A DNA stretch of 64,000 nucleotides, from positions 2,728,001 to 2,792,000 of the forward strand of contig NZ_CP032155.1 in NCBI RefSeq assembly GCF_008329905.1, in the 5' to 3' direction. The translations under genes and the position numbers were made by a program. Position 1 is the stretch's first letter. The number at the start of each line of letters is the position of its first letter. This DNA comes from Mycobacterium sp. ELW1 (GTDB lineage: Bacteria > Actinomycetota > Actinomycetes > Mycobacteriales > Mycobacteriaceae). The notes below the pieces were generated by a model, which did not search any database, was not told the origin of the DNA, and saw only the letters and a list, made by a program, of their open reading frames with translations. Positions 36,378-50,600 of the stretch are shown here, one piece after another.

Positions 36378-39368
36378 GTGGATCTGAACTTGTCGGCGGT
36401 CACCAGGCCTGTGGAGCGCCTGATGGCGACGGCGCAGAACGGGTTCGAGGTCTTGCGCTGGGGCGGTCTGGAAACCGGGGCGGTGCCCTCACCTTTCCAG
36501 ATCGTCGAGAGCAAGCCGATGTACAAGCTCCGGCGCTACTTTCCGCCCGACAGCAGGGCCCGCGAGCGGCCTGCCGGGCCGCCGGTCCTGATGGTCCACC
36601 CGATGATGATGTCGGCGAACATGTGGGATGTCACCCGGGAGGACGGCGCCGTCGGCATCCTGCACGAGGCGGGCATCGACCCGTGGGTGATCGACTTCGG
36701 TTCGCCTGACGAGGTCGAGGGCGGCATGGAACGCAACCTCACCGACCACATCGTCGCGCTCAACGAGGCCATCGACACCGTCAGGGACACCACCGGACAG
36801 AGCGTTCATCTGGCGGGCTATTCGCAGGGCGGCATGTTCTGCTACCAGACCGCGGCCTACCGGCGGACGAAGGACATCGCCAGCATCGTCGCGTTCGGCT
36901 CCCCGGTGGACACGCTGGCGGCGCTGCCGATGGGCATCCCGCCCAACATCGGTGCGGTGGCCGCGGACTTCATGGCCGACCACGTGTTCAACCGCATCGA
37001 CATTCCGGGATGGTTGGCCCGCACCGGTTTTCAGATGCTCGACCCTCTCAAGACCGCGAAAGCGCGCGTCGATTTCCTACTCCAGCTGCACGACCGTGAC
37101 GCCCTGCTGCCGCGCGAACAACAGCGGCGCTTCCTGGATTCCGAAGGCTGGATCGCCTGGTCCGGCCCCGCGGTCTCCGAGCTGCTCAAGCAGTTCATCT
37201 CGCACAACCGGATGATGTCGGGCGGGTTCAACATCAACGGGCAGCTGGTGACGTTGTCCGATATCACCTGCCCGGTACTGGCTTTCGTCGGCGAGGTCGA
37301 CGACATCGGTCAGCCCGCCTCGGTGCGCGGCATCAAGCGCGCCGCCCCTGGCGCGGACGTCTACGAGGTGATGATCCGGGCCGGCCACTTCGGTCTGGTG
37401 GTCGGATCCAAGGCGGCGACGGCGACGTGGCCGACGGTGGCGGATTGGGTGCGCTGGCTTGCCGGACAGGATTCCCGCCCCGCCGCCATCGCGCCCATGC
37501 AGGACAGCGATGCCGAGCCGGACGAGTCCGGGGTGGCCTTGTCGGCGCGACTGATGCACGGCGTGGCCGAGGCGTCGGAGGTCGCCTGGTCGTTGGCGCG
37601 CGGTGCGGCCGGGGCGGTGGTGAACACCAGGAAGTCGATGCGAACGCTCGCGGTGGAGACCGCCCGCACGCTGCCGCGCCTGACCCGGCTGGGGCAGATC
37701 AACGACCACACCAGAATCTCGCTGGGCCGCATCATCGACGAGCAGGCCGACGGCGCCCCCAACGGCGAATTCCTGTTGTACGACGGGCGGGTGCACACCT
37801 ACGAGGCGGTGAACCGACGGATCAACAACGTGGTCCGCGGCCTGATCTCGGTGGGCGTCCGCCAGGGCGTGCGGGTCGGCGTCCTCATGGACACTCGGCC
37901 GTCGGCGCTGGTGGCGATCGCCGCGTTGTCTCGCCTCGGTGCTGTTGCGGTGCTGATGCCGCCCGACGCTGACCTCGACGAAGCGGTCCGGATCGGCGGG
38001 GTCACCGAGGTCATCACCGACCCGGGCAACCTCGACGCGGCCCGCAAGCTCCCGGTCGAGGTGCTGGTCCTCGGTGGCGGCGAGACCCGCGACCTGAATC
38101 TGCCCGACGACAGCGACGTCGTCGACATGGAGAAGATCGATCCGGACGCCGTCGCACTGCCGGGGTGGTACCGGCCAAACCCGGGCTTTGCGCGGGACCT
38201 GGCGTTCGTCGCGTTCAACACGGTCGGCGGGGCGTTGGTGCCCAAGCAGATCACCAACTACCGCTGGGCGTTGTCCGCGTTCGGCACCGCCTCGGCCGCT
38301 GCGCTGGGCCGCGGTGACACCGTCTACTGCCTGACTCCGCTGCACCACCAGTCCGGACTGCTGGTCAGCCTCGGCGGCGCGGTGGTCGGCGGCACCCGTA
38401 TCGCGTTGTCGCGCGGGCTGCACCCGGACCGCTTCCTCACCGAGATCCGGCAGTACGGCGTCACCGTCGTCTCCTATACCTGGACGATGCTGCGCAGCGT
38501 TGTCGACGACCCGGATTTCCGGTTACGCGGCAACCATCCGGTGCGGTTGTTCATCGGCTCGGGCATGCCGCCCGGGCTGTGGCAACGGACTGTCGACGCC
38601 TTCAGCCCCGCCACCGTGGTCGAGTTCTTCGCGACCACCGACGGGCAGGCCGTGCTGGCCAATGTGGCCGGCGCCAAGATCGGCAGCAAGGGCCGTCCGC
38701 TGCCCGGCGGCGGCCAGGTCGAGTTGGCGGCCTACGACGCCGACGACGACCTGATCCTGGAAGACGACCGCGGGTTCGTGGTGGTCGCCGAGCCCAACGA
38801 GGTCGGTGTGCTGCTGGCCCGGCCGTGGGGGCCGATCGATCCGACCGCGTCGGTCAAGCGCGGTGTGTTCGCGCCCGGAGACACCTGGATCTCTACCGAG
38901 TACGTGTTCCGCCGGGACGCCGACGGCGACTTCTGGCTGCTGGGCAACCGTCCGCTGCTGATCCGAACCGAGCGCGGCGTGGTGTTCCCGGAGCCGGTCA
39001 CCGACGCCGTCAGCCGGATCAACGCCGTCGACCTGGCCGCCACCTACGGCGTCGAGGGGCCCGCCGGCGTCGTCGCTGTCACCGCGATCACGCTGCGCGA
39101 CGGCATGTCGGTGACCACCGCGGACCTCACCGACGCCTTCGCGTCGATGCCGGTGGGGCTGGCGCCCGACGTGGTGCACGTGGTGCCGGAGATCCCGCTC
39201 AGCGCCACCTACCGGCCGACGGTGTCGGCGCTGCGCGCCGACGGAATACCGAAGGCATCTCGTAACGCCTGGCATTTGGAGCCCGATACGGGGAAGTACA
39301 AGCGTTTGACGGCTGCGGCACGAGCTCAGCTTTGCGGTACCGATGACTCGAGCGGTGCCGAGAACTGA
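36378..39368 (+). CDS. Bifunctional alpha/beta-hydrolase / acyl-CoA synthetase-like protein (Rv1683 type)
   Basis: This protein of about 996 residues is a fusion matching M. tuberculosis Rv1683 in length and position. Residues about 40-360 form an alpha/beta hydrolase of PhaC/lipase type, with nucleophile elbow GYSQGG at about Ser149. Residues about 440-990 resemble an AMP-forming acyl-CoA synthetase (YEAVNRRINNVV, LGAVAVLMPPD, GRPLPGGGQVELA). The ATP-binding P-loop is degenerate (FNTVGGALVPKQI instead of TSGTTGxPKG), so the adenylating activity may be altered or lost. The GTG at 36378 has a GGGGAG RBS. A role in triacylglycerol or lipid turnover is inferred from the homologue. Confidence 0.82.
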   Translation: MDLNLSAVTRPVERLMATAQNGFEVLRWGGLETGAVPSPFQIVESKPMYKLRRYFPPDSRARERPAGPPVLMVHPMMMSANMWDVTREDGAVGILHEAGIDPWVIDFGSPDEVEGGMERNLTDHIVALNEAIDTVRDTTGQSVHLAGYSQGGMFCYQTAAYRRTKDIASIVAFGSPVDTLAALPMGIPPNIGAVAADFMADHVFNRIDIPGWLARTGFQMLDPLKTAKARVDFLLQLHDRDALLPREQQRRFLDSEGWIAWSGPAVSELLKQFISHNRMMSGGFNINGQLVTLSDITCPVLAFVGEVDDIGQPASVRGIKRAAPGADVYEVMIRAGHFGLVVGSKAATATWPTVADWVRWLAGQDSRPAAIAPMQDSDAEPDESGVALSARLMHGVAEASEVAWSLARGAAGAVVNTRKSMRTLAVETARTLPRLTRLGQINDHTRISLGRIIDEQADGAPNGEFLLYDGRVHTYEAVNRRINNVVRGLISVGVRQGVRVGVLMDTRPSALVAIAALSRLGAVAVLMPPDADLDEAVRIGGVTEVITDPGNLDAARKLPVEVLVLGGGETRDLNLPDDSDVVDMEKIDPDAVALPGWYRPNPGFARDLAFVAFNTVGGALVPKQITNYRWALSAFGTASAAALGRGDTVYCLTPLHHQSGLLVSLGGAVVGGTRIALSRGLHPDRFLTEIRQYGVTVVSYTWTMLRSVVDDPDFRLRGNHPVRLFIGSGMPPGLWQRTVDAFSPATVVEFFATTDGQAVLANVAGAKIGSKGRPLPGGGQVELAAYDADDDLILEDDRGFVVVAEPNEVGVLLARPWGPIDPTASVKRGVFAPGDTWISTEYVFRRDADGDFWLLGNRPLLIRTERGVVFPEPVTDAVSRINAVDLAATYGVEGPAGVVAVTAITLRDGMSVTTADLTDAFASMPVGLAPDVVHVVPEIPLSATYRPTVSALRADGIPKASRNAWHLEPDTGKYKRLTAAARAQLCGTDDSSGAEN

Positions 39369-39439
39369 GCCTCTGCCCAGGTCGCGCGGCGCTGTTAGGC
39401 TCGCCGATAATCGCAGATCGCCACGCGTCGGAGGAATGC

Positions 39440-39991
39440 ATGACAACCCAGACCGTTTCACGTCACTGGCGTCGCGCCGTTCGCGGCACGGCGATCGGTG
39501 CCCTGACCGCTGGGCTGCTGGTCGGCGTGGGTACGCAACAGGCGCTGGCTGACCCGAGCGCCGCGCCTGCCACGCCCACGGCGCCGGCGACCGCCGATGC
39601 CAACGGCGTCCCGCAGTTCCAGAGTGCCGACCAGCTGCTGCTGTTCATCGACCAGAACTACGACCAGGGCTCCGGCGGGGGCCAGCTGTCCAACCTGATC
39701 AAATCGGTGATGAAGCTGCGCGCACAGGGCATCAAGCCGTCCAAGACGAATATCGCCGAGATCCAGAACGCGCTGCAGTACCGCCCGAATCAGAAACCGC
39801 TGATCCAAGCGCTCCAGAACACGTTGGGCTACCAGCAGAAGATCTTCGCCCAGATGCAGCTCCTGCAGCAGGCGCAGCAGCGGCAGCAGAACAATGCCGT
39901 GATGGGCGCCGGCCAGATGCCCAGTGACGGCTCACCGACCATCGGCGGCAACAACGCCCCCGCGGCGGCGCCGCCGGCTGTGAGCCCGTAG
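39440..39991 (+). CDS. Secreted protein of unknown function
   Basis: This 183-residue protein has a clear Sec signal peptide (basic start RRAVRG, hydrophobic core GALTAGLLVGVG, likely cleavage after QALA, before DPSAAP). The mature part has a Pro/Ala-rich spacer, then an alpha-helical central domain (residues about 60-140). A Gln-rich stretch (FAQMQLLQQAQQRQQ) leads into a Pro/Ala tail. No family is recognised. A GGAGG lies 6 nt upstream of the ATG. A possible -10 (GATAAT, 39405-39410) lies in the 71-bp gap after the previous gene. Confidence 0.7.
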   Translation: MTTQTVSRHWRRAVRGTAIGALTAGLLVGVGTQQALADPSAAPATPTAPATADANGVPQFQSADQLLLFIDQNYDQGSGGGQLSNLIKSVMKLRAQGIKPSKTNIAEIQNALQYRPNQKPLIQALQNTLGYQQKIFAQMQLLQQAQQRQQNNAVMGAGQMPSDGSPTIGGNNAPAAAPPAVSP

Positions 39992-39997
39992 CCCCAC

Positions 39998-40198
39998 ATG
40001 CTCGACGAGAAACTGCTGAACATCTTGGTGTGCCCTGCCGACCGCGGGCCGCTGCTCCTGGTGGACGACGTTCTGTACAACCCCCGCCTGCACAAGGCCT
40101 ACCGCATCGAGGACGACATCCCGGTGTTGCTGGTCGACGAAGCCGTCGACGTCAGCCCCGACGAGCATGAGCGTCTGATGGCGCACTCGGAGTCCTGA
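39998..40198 (+). CDS. Trm112/UPF0434 family small protein (Rv1684 homologue)
   Basis: This 66-residue protein of the Trm112-like (UPF0434) family has the hallmark start LDEKLLNILVCPADRGPLLL and the conserved YRIEDDIPVLLVDEA. Family members act as zinc-binding partners of methyltransferases in some organisms. Only one of the usual cysteines (VCPAD) is present, so zinc binding may be lost. Its place right after the secreted protein, 6 bp apart, and near the bifunctional lipid enzyme matches Rv1684 in M. tuberculosis. Confidence 0.8.
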   Translation: MLDEKLLNILVCPADRGPLLLVDDVLYNPRLHKAYRIEDDIPVLLVDEAVDVSPDEHERLMAHSES

Positions 40199-40231
40199 CC
40201 CACCAGGCCGGGTCGGGCGTACCGTTGCGCC

Positions 40232-41044
40232 ATGGGGGACGACGACGTCGCCGAGCCGATGCGTGGCGAACTCGCCAGCTGGGATCCTTCCTTCACCCGG
40301 CACGTGCTTGGCCTGATGTGGCCGTTGTTGCGGTTGTACTTTCGCGCCGAGGTGCGTGGTCTCGGGTTGGTGCCACCGTCAGGCGGTGCGTTATTGGTGT
40401 GCAACCACTCGGGGGGCATGCTGACGCCCGACGTACCGATCTTCGGGCCGGCGTTCTATGCCGAGTTCGGCTACGACCGACCCTTGTACACACTGGCGCA
40501 TTACGGAATCTTCATCGCGCCATGGGGTCCGCTGCTGCCACGCCTCGGAGTGGTGCACGCCAGCCCGGAGACTGCCAGGGCGGCACTGAACGCCGGAGCG
40601 GTCGTGCTGGTGTTCCCCGGCGGGGATTACGACGCGTACCGGCCCACGTCGCGGCAGAACGTCATCGACTTCGACGGTCGAACCGGGTACGCGCGCACCG
40701 CGATCGAAACCGGTGTGCCGATCGTACCGATGGTCTCGATCGGCGCCCAGGAGACCCAGTTCTTCCTCGGCCGGGGCACGCGCTTCGCGAAGCTGTTGGG
40801 GCTCACCAAGATCCGGATGGATATTCTCCCTGCGACGGCCGGCCTTCCGTTCGGGCTGACGGTCACCTTTCCGCCGAATCTGCCGTTGCCGTCGAAAATC
40901 GTGATGGAGGTCCTCGAGCCGGTGGATCCGGCGGCGTTCGGGAAGAACCCGGACGTCGACGAGGTCGACACCCATGTCCGCCGCGTCATGCAACGGGCAC
41001 TGAACCGGCTGTCGCGCCAACGGCGTTTCCCCATCCTGGGGTGA
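40232..41044 (+). CDS. Lysophospholipid acyltransferase family protein (PlsC-like)
   Basis: This 270-residue acyltransferase likely moves acyl groups from acyl-CoA to a glycerolipid. The catalytic block is CNHSGGMLTPD, a variant of the HX4D motif with longer His-Asp spacing, as in a mycobacterial subgroup. The second block, VFPGGDYDAYRP, fits the FPEGTRS position. It is largely soluble, with a hydrophobic N-terminal stretch (HVLGLMWPLLRLYF). It lies between the Trm112 gene and the convergent TetR gene, a position not occupied by such a gene in the M. tuberculosis block as I recall it. Confidence 0.75.
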   Translation: MGDDDVAEPMRGELASWDPSFTRHVLGLMWPLLRLYFRAEVRGLGLVPPSGGALLVCNHSGGMLTPDVPIFGPAFYAEFGYDRPLYTLAHYGIFIAPWGPLLPRLGVVHASPETARAALNAGAVVLVFPGGDYDAYRPTSRQNVIDFDGRTGYARTAIETGVPIVPMVSIGAQETQFFLGRGTRFAKLLGLTKIRMDILPATAGLPFGLTVTFPPNLPLPSKIVMEVLEPVDPAAFGKNPDVDEVDTHVRRVMQRALNRLSRQRRFPILG

Positions 41045-41047
41045 CTC

Positions 41048-41665
41048 TCAAGACAGTGCGGGCAGCTCCCCGGTGAGGTAGCGCTGCAACGTGGGCGCGA
41101 TCGTCGCGCTGATCTGTTCCGGTGTCAGGGACGCGAACGGCTCCAGCCCGATGATGTAGCGCGCCATGACCACACCCACCAGTTGCGAGGCCACGAACTG
41201 CACGCGCAATCGTCCCGTACCGGGTGGGTTGTCCACTCGGCGACCGACTTCGGCGGTGACGATCTCCTGGAGGAACGAGCGCACGAGACTCACGTCGGCA
41301 CCCGCCAGCAGGGACCGCATCGTCGCGATCAACCCTTTGCCCATCTCCGAGTCCCACAGCGGCAGAAGAATCGACGGAAGGACGTGGCCGAGTTCGTCGA
41401 TTGGCGTGTCGCGCAGCGGAACCAGCACGGCCATCGGGTCGATCGGGATATTGATCGCCGCCGCGAACAGTTGTTCCTTGGTGCCGAAGTAGTGATGCAC
41501 CAGGGCCGAGTCGACGCCCGCGGCGGCGGCGATCGACCTGATCGACGTCTTGTCGATCCCGTTGCGGGCGAACAGCTCTCGTGCGTTGGTCAGGATCCGT
41601 TCGCGGGTGTCGGACGCGCCCCGCGGGCGTCCGGGGCGCTTGGCCTGCCGGGGTTCGCCGGTCAC
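41048..41665 (-). CDS. TetR family regulator (Rv1685c homologue)
   Basis: This 205-residue TetR repressor has the basic N-terminus RQAKRPGRPRG, helix-turn-helix KTSIRSIAAAAGVDSALVHH and YFGTKEQLFA, and the TetR_C-type ligand domain. The GTG at 41663-41665 overlaps the ABC permease stop (GTGA), so it is the last gene of the ABC operon. Twin palindromic operators at the operon start make autoregulation of an exporter by its substrate the likely scheme. Confidence 0.8.
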   Translation of the reverse strand: MTGEPRQAKRPGRPRGASDTRERILTNARELFARNGIDKTSIRSIAAAAGVDSALVHHYFGTKEQLFAAAINIPIDPMAVLVPLRDTPIDELGHVLPSILLPLWDSEMGKGLIATMRSLLAGADVSLVRSFLQEIVTAEVGRRVDNPPGTGRLRVQFVASQLVGVVMARYIIGLEPFASLTPEQISATIAPTLQRYLTGELPALS

Positions 41666-42492
41666 GGGGTGCGCCGTCGCAGGGTGGCCGCGGCCAGTGC
41701 CATCGCCGCCATCGCGAAAGCGAGGACCACGATGATGTCCCGGATCGCGACGGCGGTCAGGTCGGTGTGGCTGTTCACCTGCTGTAATGCCTCCAGTGCG
41801 TAGCTGGCCGGCATCGCATTGCTGATCCATTCCAGCCAGGTCGGCATCTGATTGCGCGGCACGATGATTCCGGCCAGCAACAGCTGGGGGACGATGACCA
41901 CCGGCATGAACTGCACGGCCTGAAATTCGGTGCGGGCGAACGCGCTTGCCAGCAAGCCGAGGCCGACACCCAACACCGCGTTGATGACCGCGATGACGAA
42001 CACCCACAGCGGGCTGCCCTTGGTGTCGAAACCCAACAGCCAGAACGCGACGACGCACGCCAGGATTGCCTGCGCAGCGGCCGCGACCGAGAATGCCGAG
42101 CCGTAGGCGGCCAGCAGGTCCAGCCGTCGTAACGGGGTGGTCAGGATTCGTTCCAACGTTCCCGAGGATCGTTCGCGCTGCATGGTGATCGAGGTGATCA
42201 GGAACATCACGAATAGTGGGAACAGTCCGAGCAGGATCAGGCATGTCGTCTGGAACGGCGAGACCGCGCCCGGGAACGTCGGCACGTCGTCGAACATGAA
42301 GTACATCAACGTAATCACGGCGCTGGGCACCACGAGGATCATTGCGACACTCCGGTGGTCGGCCCGCAGTTGGCGCAGAATGCGGCCGGTGGTGGCCAGG
42401 TAGGCGCCCAGGAAGGGACGCGGCCTCAGCTTGCTGGCGCTGCGGTGCTGTGCCTGATGATGGACAGGAACGCTTCCTCCAGTGATGTGCAT
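41662..42492 (-). CDS. ABC-2 type transporter permease (Rv1686c homologue)
   Basis: This protein of about 276 residues has six predicted membrane helices and belongs to the ABC-2/DrrB drug-export permease family. Recognisable segments are SITMQRERSSGTLERILTTP, with the conserved E and RT-like loop, and VIVPQLLLAGIIVPRNQMPT. The ATG at 42490-42492 has an AGAGGA RBS at good spacing and lies inside the 3' end of the ATPase gene, overlapping by 67 nt. Partnered with the adjacent ATPase it probably exports a lipid or drug. Confidence 0.78.
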   Translation of the reverse strand: MHITGGSVPVHHQAQHRSASKLRPRPFLGAYLATTGRILRQLRADHRSVAMILVVPSAVITLMYFMFDDVPTFPGAVSPFQTTCLILLGLFPLFVMFLITSITMQRERSSGTLERILTTPLRRLDLLAAYGSAFSVAAAAQAILACVVAFWLLGFDTKGSPLWVFVIAVINAVLGVGLGLLASAFARTEFQAVQFMPVVIVPQLLLAGIIVPRNQMPTWLEWISNAMPASYALEALQQVNSHTDLTAVAIRDIIVVLAFAMAAMALAAATLRRRTP

Positions 42493-43163
42493 CCGGTGTC
42501 CTCTCGCAGTCGTGCGGGGGTGGTCTGGGCCAGCAGTCGGCCTTCGCGCATGAGCAGCAGTCCCGCGCAGTGGTCGGCCTCGTCCATCACGTGACTGGAC
42601 ACCAGCAAGGTGGTGCCCCGGCGGGCCAGCGCGTCGAACTGGGCCCACAGGTCCACCCGCAGCACGGGATCGAGGCCGACGGTCGGCTCGTCGAGCACCA
42701 GCAGATCGGGCGCACAGACCAGCGCGCAGGCCAGCGACACCCGGGCGCGCTGTCCGCCCGACAGGTTGGCGCAGTACGCGGAGGCGTGATCACGCAGTCC
42801 GACGTCGTCGACCGCGCGATCGGCCACTGCGGGGCTGGCGCCGTACAGCGCGGCGAAGTAGCGGACGTTGTCGATGACCCGCAGGTCGTTGTAGATCGTC
42901 GGATCCTGGGTGACGTAGCCGACCCGGTGCCGCAGCGCGGGGGAGCCGGCCGGGTGGCCGAGCACGGTCACGGTTCCCGACGTGACGATCTGGGTTCCGA
43001 CGATGCTGCGCATCAGCGTGGTCTTGCCGCAGCCCGACGGGCCGAGTAGCCCGGTGATCGAACCGCGGGGGATCGTGACCGAGATGTCGTGAAGGGCGAC
43101 CCGCTTACCGCGCACCACGTGCAGGTGCTCGACCAGGATGGCGGCTTCAGTACCGCCGGCCAT
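42426..43163 (-). CDS. ABC transporter ATP-binding protein (Rv1687c homologue)
   Basis: This 245-residue ATPase has Walker A GPSGCGKTT, the Q-loop in VGYVTQDPTIYN, signature LSGGQRARVSLA, Walker B LLVLDEPTVGLDP and the switch His in SSHVMDEADHC. The DrrA-like layout fits export. The ATG at 43161-43163 begins MAGGTEAA, next to twin operators; upstream ATGs fall inside those operators. It leads the operon ATPase-permease-TetR. Confidence 0.85.
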   Translation of the reverse strand: MAGGTEAAILVEHLHVVRGKRVALHDISVTIPRGSITGLLGPSGCGKTTLMRSIVGTQIVTSGTVTVLGHPAGSPALRHRVGYVTQDPTIYNDLRVIDNVRYFAALYGASPAVADRAVDDVGLRDHASAYCANLSGGQRARVSLACALVCAPDLLVLDEPTVGLDPVLRVDLWAQFDALARRGTTLLVSSHVMDEADHCAGLLLMREGRLLAQTTPARLREDTGCTSLEEAFLSIIRHSTAAPAS

Positions 43164-43166
43164 TAA

Positions 43167-43198
43167 TTCATCAACCGATGAACTCATCACGCGATGAA
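43167..43198 (-). promoter_or_regulatory. Twin palindromic operators of the ABC/TetR operon
   Basis: Two adjacent near-identical palindromes, TTCATC-N4-GATGAA (43167-43182) and TCATC-N4-GATGA (43184-43197), have centres 16 bp apart. They start 4 bp upstream of the ATPase ATG and so cover the likely promoter of a leaderless transcript. They are the likely binding sites of the TetR encoded as the operon's third gene. Confidence 0.65.
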
Positions 43199-43249
43199 TA
43201 ATGCTCCCGATCGCGGGGCAGGTCAAGGGCTGGGGCAGAATTTCGTCCG

Positions 43250-43861
43250 ATGGGTGATCAGCTGGACACGGATCCGGTCTCGGCAGCGCGACTTCTGCTC
43301 GGCGGGGTCATCAGCTGCCGGGGTGTCAGCGCGCTGATCGTGGAGGTCGAGGCCTACGGCGGCCCGCCGGACGGCCCGTGGCCGGACGCCTCGGCCCACT
43401 CGTATCGGGGTCCGAGCATCCGCAACAACGTCATGTTCGGCCCGGCCGGTCACCTGTATACGTATCGAAGCCACGGCATCCATGTCTGCGCCAACGTGTC
43501 GTGCGGCCCCGACGGCACGGCTGCGGCGGTGCTGGTGCGGGCCGCGGCGATCGAGTCGGGTCTGGACGTGGCGCAGGTCCGGCGCGGCCCGTCGGTTCGC
43601 CCGGCGGCGTTGGCCCGTGGTCCGGGCAACCTCTGTTCGGCGCTGGGCATCGTGATGGACGACAACGGGGTCGACGTCTTCGATCCGGCCTCGCCGGTGA
43701 CCGTCCAGCTCGGTGACGAGGATGGACCCGAGAGCTCGGGTCCGCGGGTTGGGGTCTCGCAGGCCGCCGATCGGCCGTGGCGATTGTGGCTCACCGGACG
43801 TCCGGAGGTGTCGGCCTACCGTCGCAGTCCCCGCGCGCCAATCCCGGGCGCGAGCGACTGA
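43250..43861 (+). CDS. mpg: 3-methyladenine DNA glycosylase (AAG/MPG type)
   Basis: This base-excision repair glycosylase removes alkylated purines. The 203-residue protein has the AAG-family signature IVEVEAYGG, with the catalytic Glu, then [34 protein letters not shown] and [14 protein letters not shown]. It is divergent from the ABC operon and followed 27 bp later by tyrS, in the same order as Rv1688-Rv1689. The ATG at 43250 has no strong RBS. Confidence 0.9.
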   Translation: MGDQLDTDPVSAARLLLGGVISCRGVSALIVEVEAYGGPPDGPWPDASAHSYRGPSIRNNVMFGPAGHLYTYRSHGIHVCANVSCGPDGTAAAVLVRAAAIESGLDVAQVRRGPSVRPAALARGPGNLCSALGIVMDDNGVDVFDPASPVTVQLGDEDGPESSGPRVGVSQAADRPWRLWLTGRPEVSAYRRSPRAPIPGASD

Positions 43862-43888
43862 GCGCATCCCATGCGGGAAGATCAACCC

Positions 43889-45160
43889 ATGAGCACGACG
43901 ATTCTCGACGAGTTGGGCTGGCGGGAGCTGATTGCGCAGTCGACCGATATCGACGCGCTGGCCGCGGCAGCCGCGCAGCCCCCGATGACTGTGTATTGCG
44001 GGTTCGATCCGACCGCGCCGAGCCTGCACGCGGGAAATCTGGTGCCGTTGCTCACACTTCGTCGATTCCAGCGGGCCGGACACCGGCCGATCGTGCTGGC
44101 CGGCGGCGCCACCGGAATGATTGGTGATCCTCGCGACACCGGCGAGCGGACCATGAACACCACCGACACCGTCGCGCAGTGGGCCGAGCGAATCCGCGGC
44201 CAATTGGAGCGTTTCGTCGACTTCGACGAGTCATCCAGCGGGGCGGTCGTGGAGAACAACTTGAACTGGACCGCGCAGCTGAGCGCCATCGACTTCCTGC
44301 GCGACGTCGGCAAGCACTTCTCGGTGAACGTGATGCTCGACCGCGACACGATCCGTCGCCGGCTCGACGGTGACGGCATCTCGTACACCGAATTCAGCTA
44401 CATGCTGCTGCAGGCCAACGACTATGTGGAGCTGCACCGGCGCTACGGCTGCTCGCTGCAGATCGGTGGCTCCGATCAGTGGGGCAACATCATCGCCGGG
44501 GTGCGGCTGGTTCGTCAGACGCTGGGCGCGAGCGTCCATGCGCTGACCGTGCCGCTGGTCACCGCTGCGGACGGGACCAAGTTCGGCAAGTCCACCGGAG
44601 GCGGCAGCCTATGGCTGGATCCGGAGATGACCAGCCCATACGCCTGGTATCAGTACTTCGTCAACACCGCCGACGCCGACGTGGTCCGGTACCTGCGCTG
44701 GTTCACATTCCTGTCTGCCGACGAACTGGCCGAGCTCGCGCAGGCCACGGCGGAACGTCCACATGAGCGCGCCGCACAGCGGCGGCTGGCCCAAGAACTC
44801 ACCACGTTGGTGCACGGCCCCGCCGCCACTGAGGCCGTCGAGCACGCGTCGCAGGCGTTGTTCGGCAGAGGCGAGCTATCCCGGCTCGATGAACCGACTC
44901 TGTCGGCCGCGCTGCGGGAGACGACGGTGGCCGAACTCGGCCCGGGCGGTGCGGACGGCATCGTCGATCTGTTGGTGGCCACCGGTCTGTCGGCGAGCAA
45001 GGGCGCTGCCAAGCGCACCATCGCCGAAGGGGGCGTGTCGGTCAACAACGAGAAGATCAACAGCGAGGACTGGGTGGCACAACCGTCCCACTTCCTGCAC
45101 GGGCGCTGGTTGGTGCTGCGCCGCGGGAAGCGGAATGTCGCTGGGGTGCAGCGGGTTTGA
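43889..45160 (+). CDS. tyrS: Tyrosyl-tRNA synthetase
   Basis: This class I synthetase (423 residues) has the HIGH-equivalent PSLHAGNL, the tyrosine-binding region with [11 protein letters not shown], the KMSKS-equivalent KFGKS, and a C-terminal S4 RNA-binding domain (about residues 355-420, [20 protein letters not shown]). The ATG at 43889 was preferred to an ATG six codons upstream because it gives the usual N-terminus. An rRNA operon begins about 40 bp downstream, the rrnB location of rapid-growing mycobacteria. Confidence 0.95.
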   Translation: MSTTILDELGWRELIAQSTDIDALAAAAAQPPMTVYCGFDPTAPSLHAGNLVPLLTLRRFQRAGHRPIVLAGGATGMIGDPRDTGERTMNTTDTVAQWAERIRGQLERFVDFDESSSGAVVENNLNWTAQLSAIDFLRDVGKHFSVNVMLDRDTIRRRLDGDGISYTEFSYMLLQANDYVELHRRYGCSLQIGGSDQWGNIIAGVRLVRQTLGASVHALTVPLVTAADGTKFGKSTGGGSLWLDPEMTSPYAWYQYFVNTADADVVRYLRWFTFLSADELAELAQATAERPHERAAQRRLAQELTTLVHGPAATEAVEHASQALFGRGELSRLDEPTLSAALRETTVAELGPGGADGIVDLLVATGLSASKGAAKRTIAEGGVSVNNEKINSEDWVAQPSHFLHGRWLVLRRGKRNVAGVQRV

Positions 45161-45165
45161 GCCTT

Positions 45166-45186
45166 CGGCGTGCGGGCGAAACGCCG
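45166..45186 (+). terminator. Possible weak terminator hairpin after tyrS
   Basis: CGGCGT (45166-45171) pairs with ACGCCG (45181-45186) around a 9-nt loop just after the tyrS stop. No T-tract follows, so it is a weak candidate. Confidence 0.3.
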
Positions 45187-45200
45187 ATCTAGCAGGCGAT

Positions 45201-45229
45201 TTGACTCCCTGTTAGCTCGTCTGTAACTT
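45201..45229 (+). promoter_or_regulatory. rRNA operon promoter
   Basis: TTGACT (-35, 45201-45206) and TAACTT (-10, 45224-45229) are separated by exactly 17 bp and lie 41 bp after the tyrS stop. This is the form and place of the single rrnB promoter in fast-growing mycobacteria. Expected transcription start is about 45236. Confidence 0.75.
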
Positions 45230-45555
45230 ATTCCAAGTCGCCGCGACACGGCCAGCCCGGAGAGCGCGACGATATCCCCGGGAATAACCCTGGAATACAG
45301 GGTGTTCCTACTGTCCGCTCTACGTGATCCGCGGCCTTTTGGTCGCGGGATCGTTGCGCGGCCGGGAGGTTGCCAGGGACTGTTGTTTGAGAACTCAATA
45401 GTGTGTTTGGTGGTTTTTGTTTGTTGTTGTTTTTTGCCGCATTCTGATACCCCCGTGTTGGGGTGCGGTTTTTTTGATGCCAAGTGTTTGGTGTCTTGTT
45501 TTGTTAGGTCAGGCTTGTTCTGATTCGAATTCTGCCTTGCCTTTGGGTGAGGGGT
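45230..45555 (+). other. rRNA operon leader region (antitermination and processing signals)
   Basis: This non-coding leader between promoter and 16S contains the mycobacterial leader element TGTTTGAGAACTCAATAG (45385-45402, boxA-type antitermination region). It also contains a bulged hairpin (45437-45440 with 45465-45468, and 45449-45453 with 45460-45464) followed by seven T. The rest is T/G-rich and probably pairs with sequence after 16S for RNase III processing. No protein gene is supported here. Confidence 0.6.
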
Positions 45556-50600
<5,045 letters not shown>

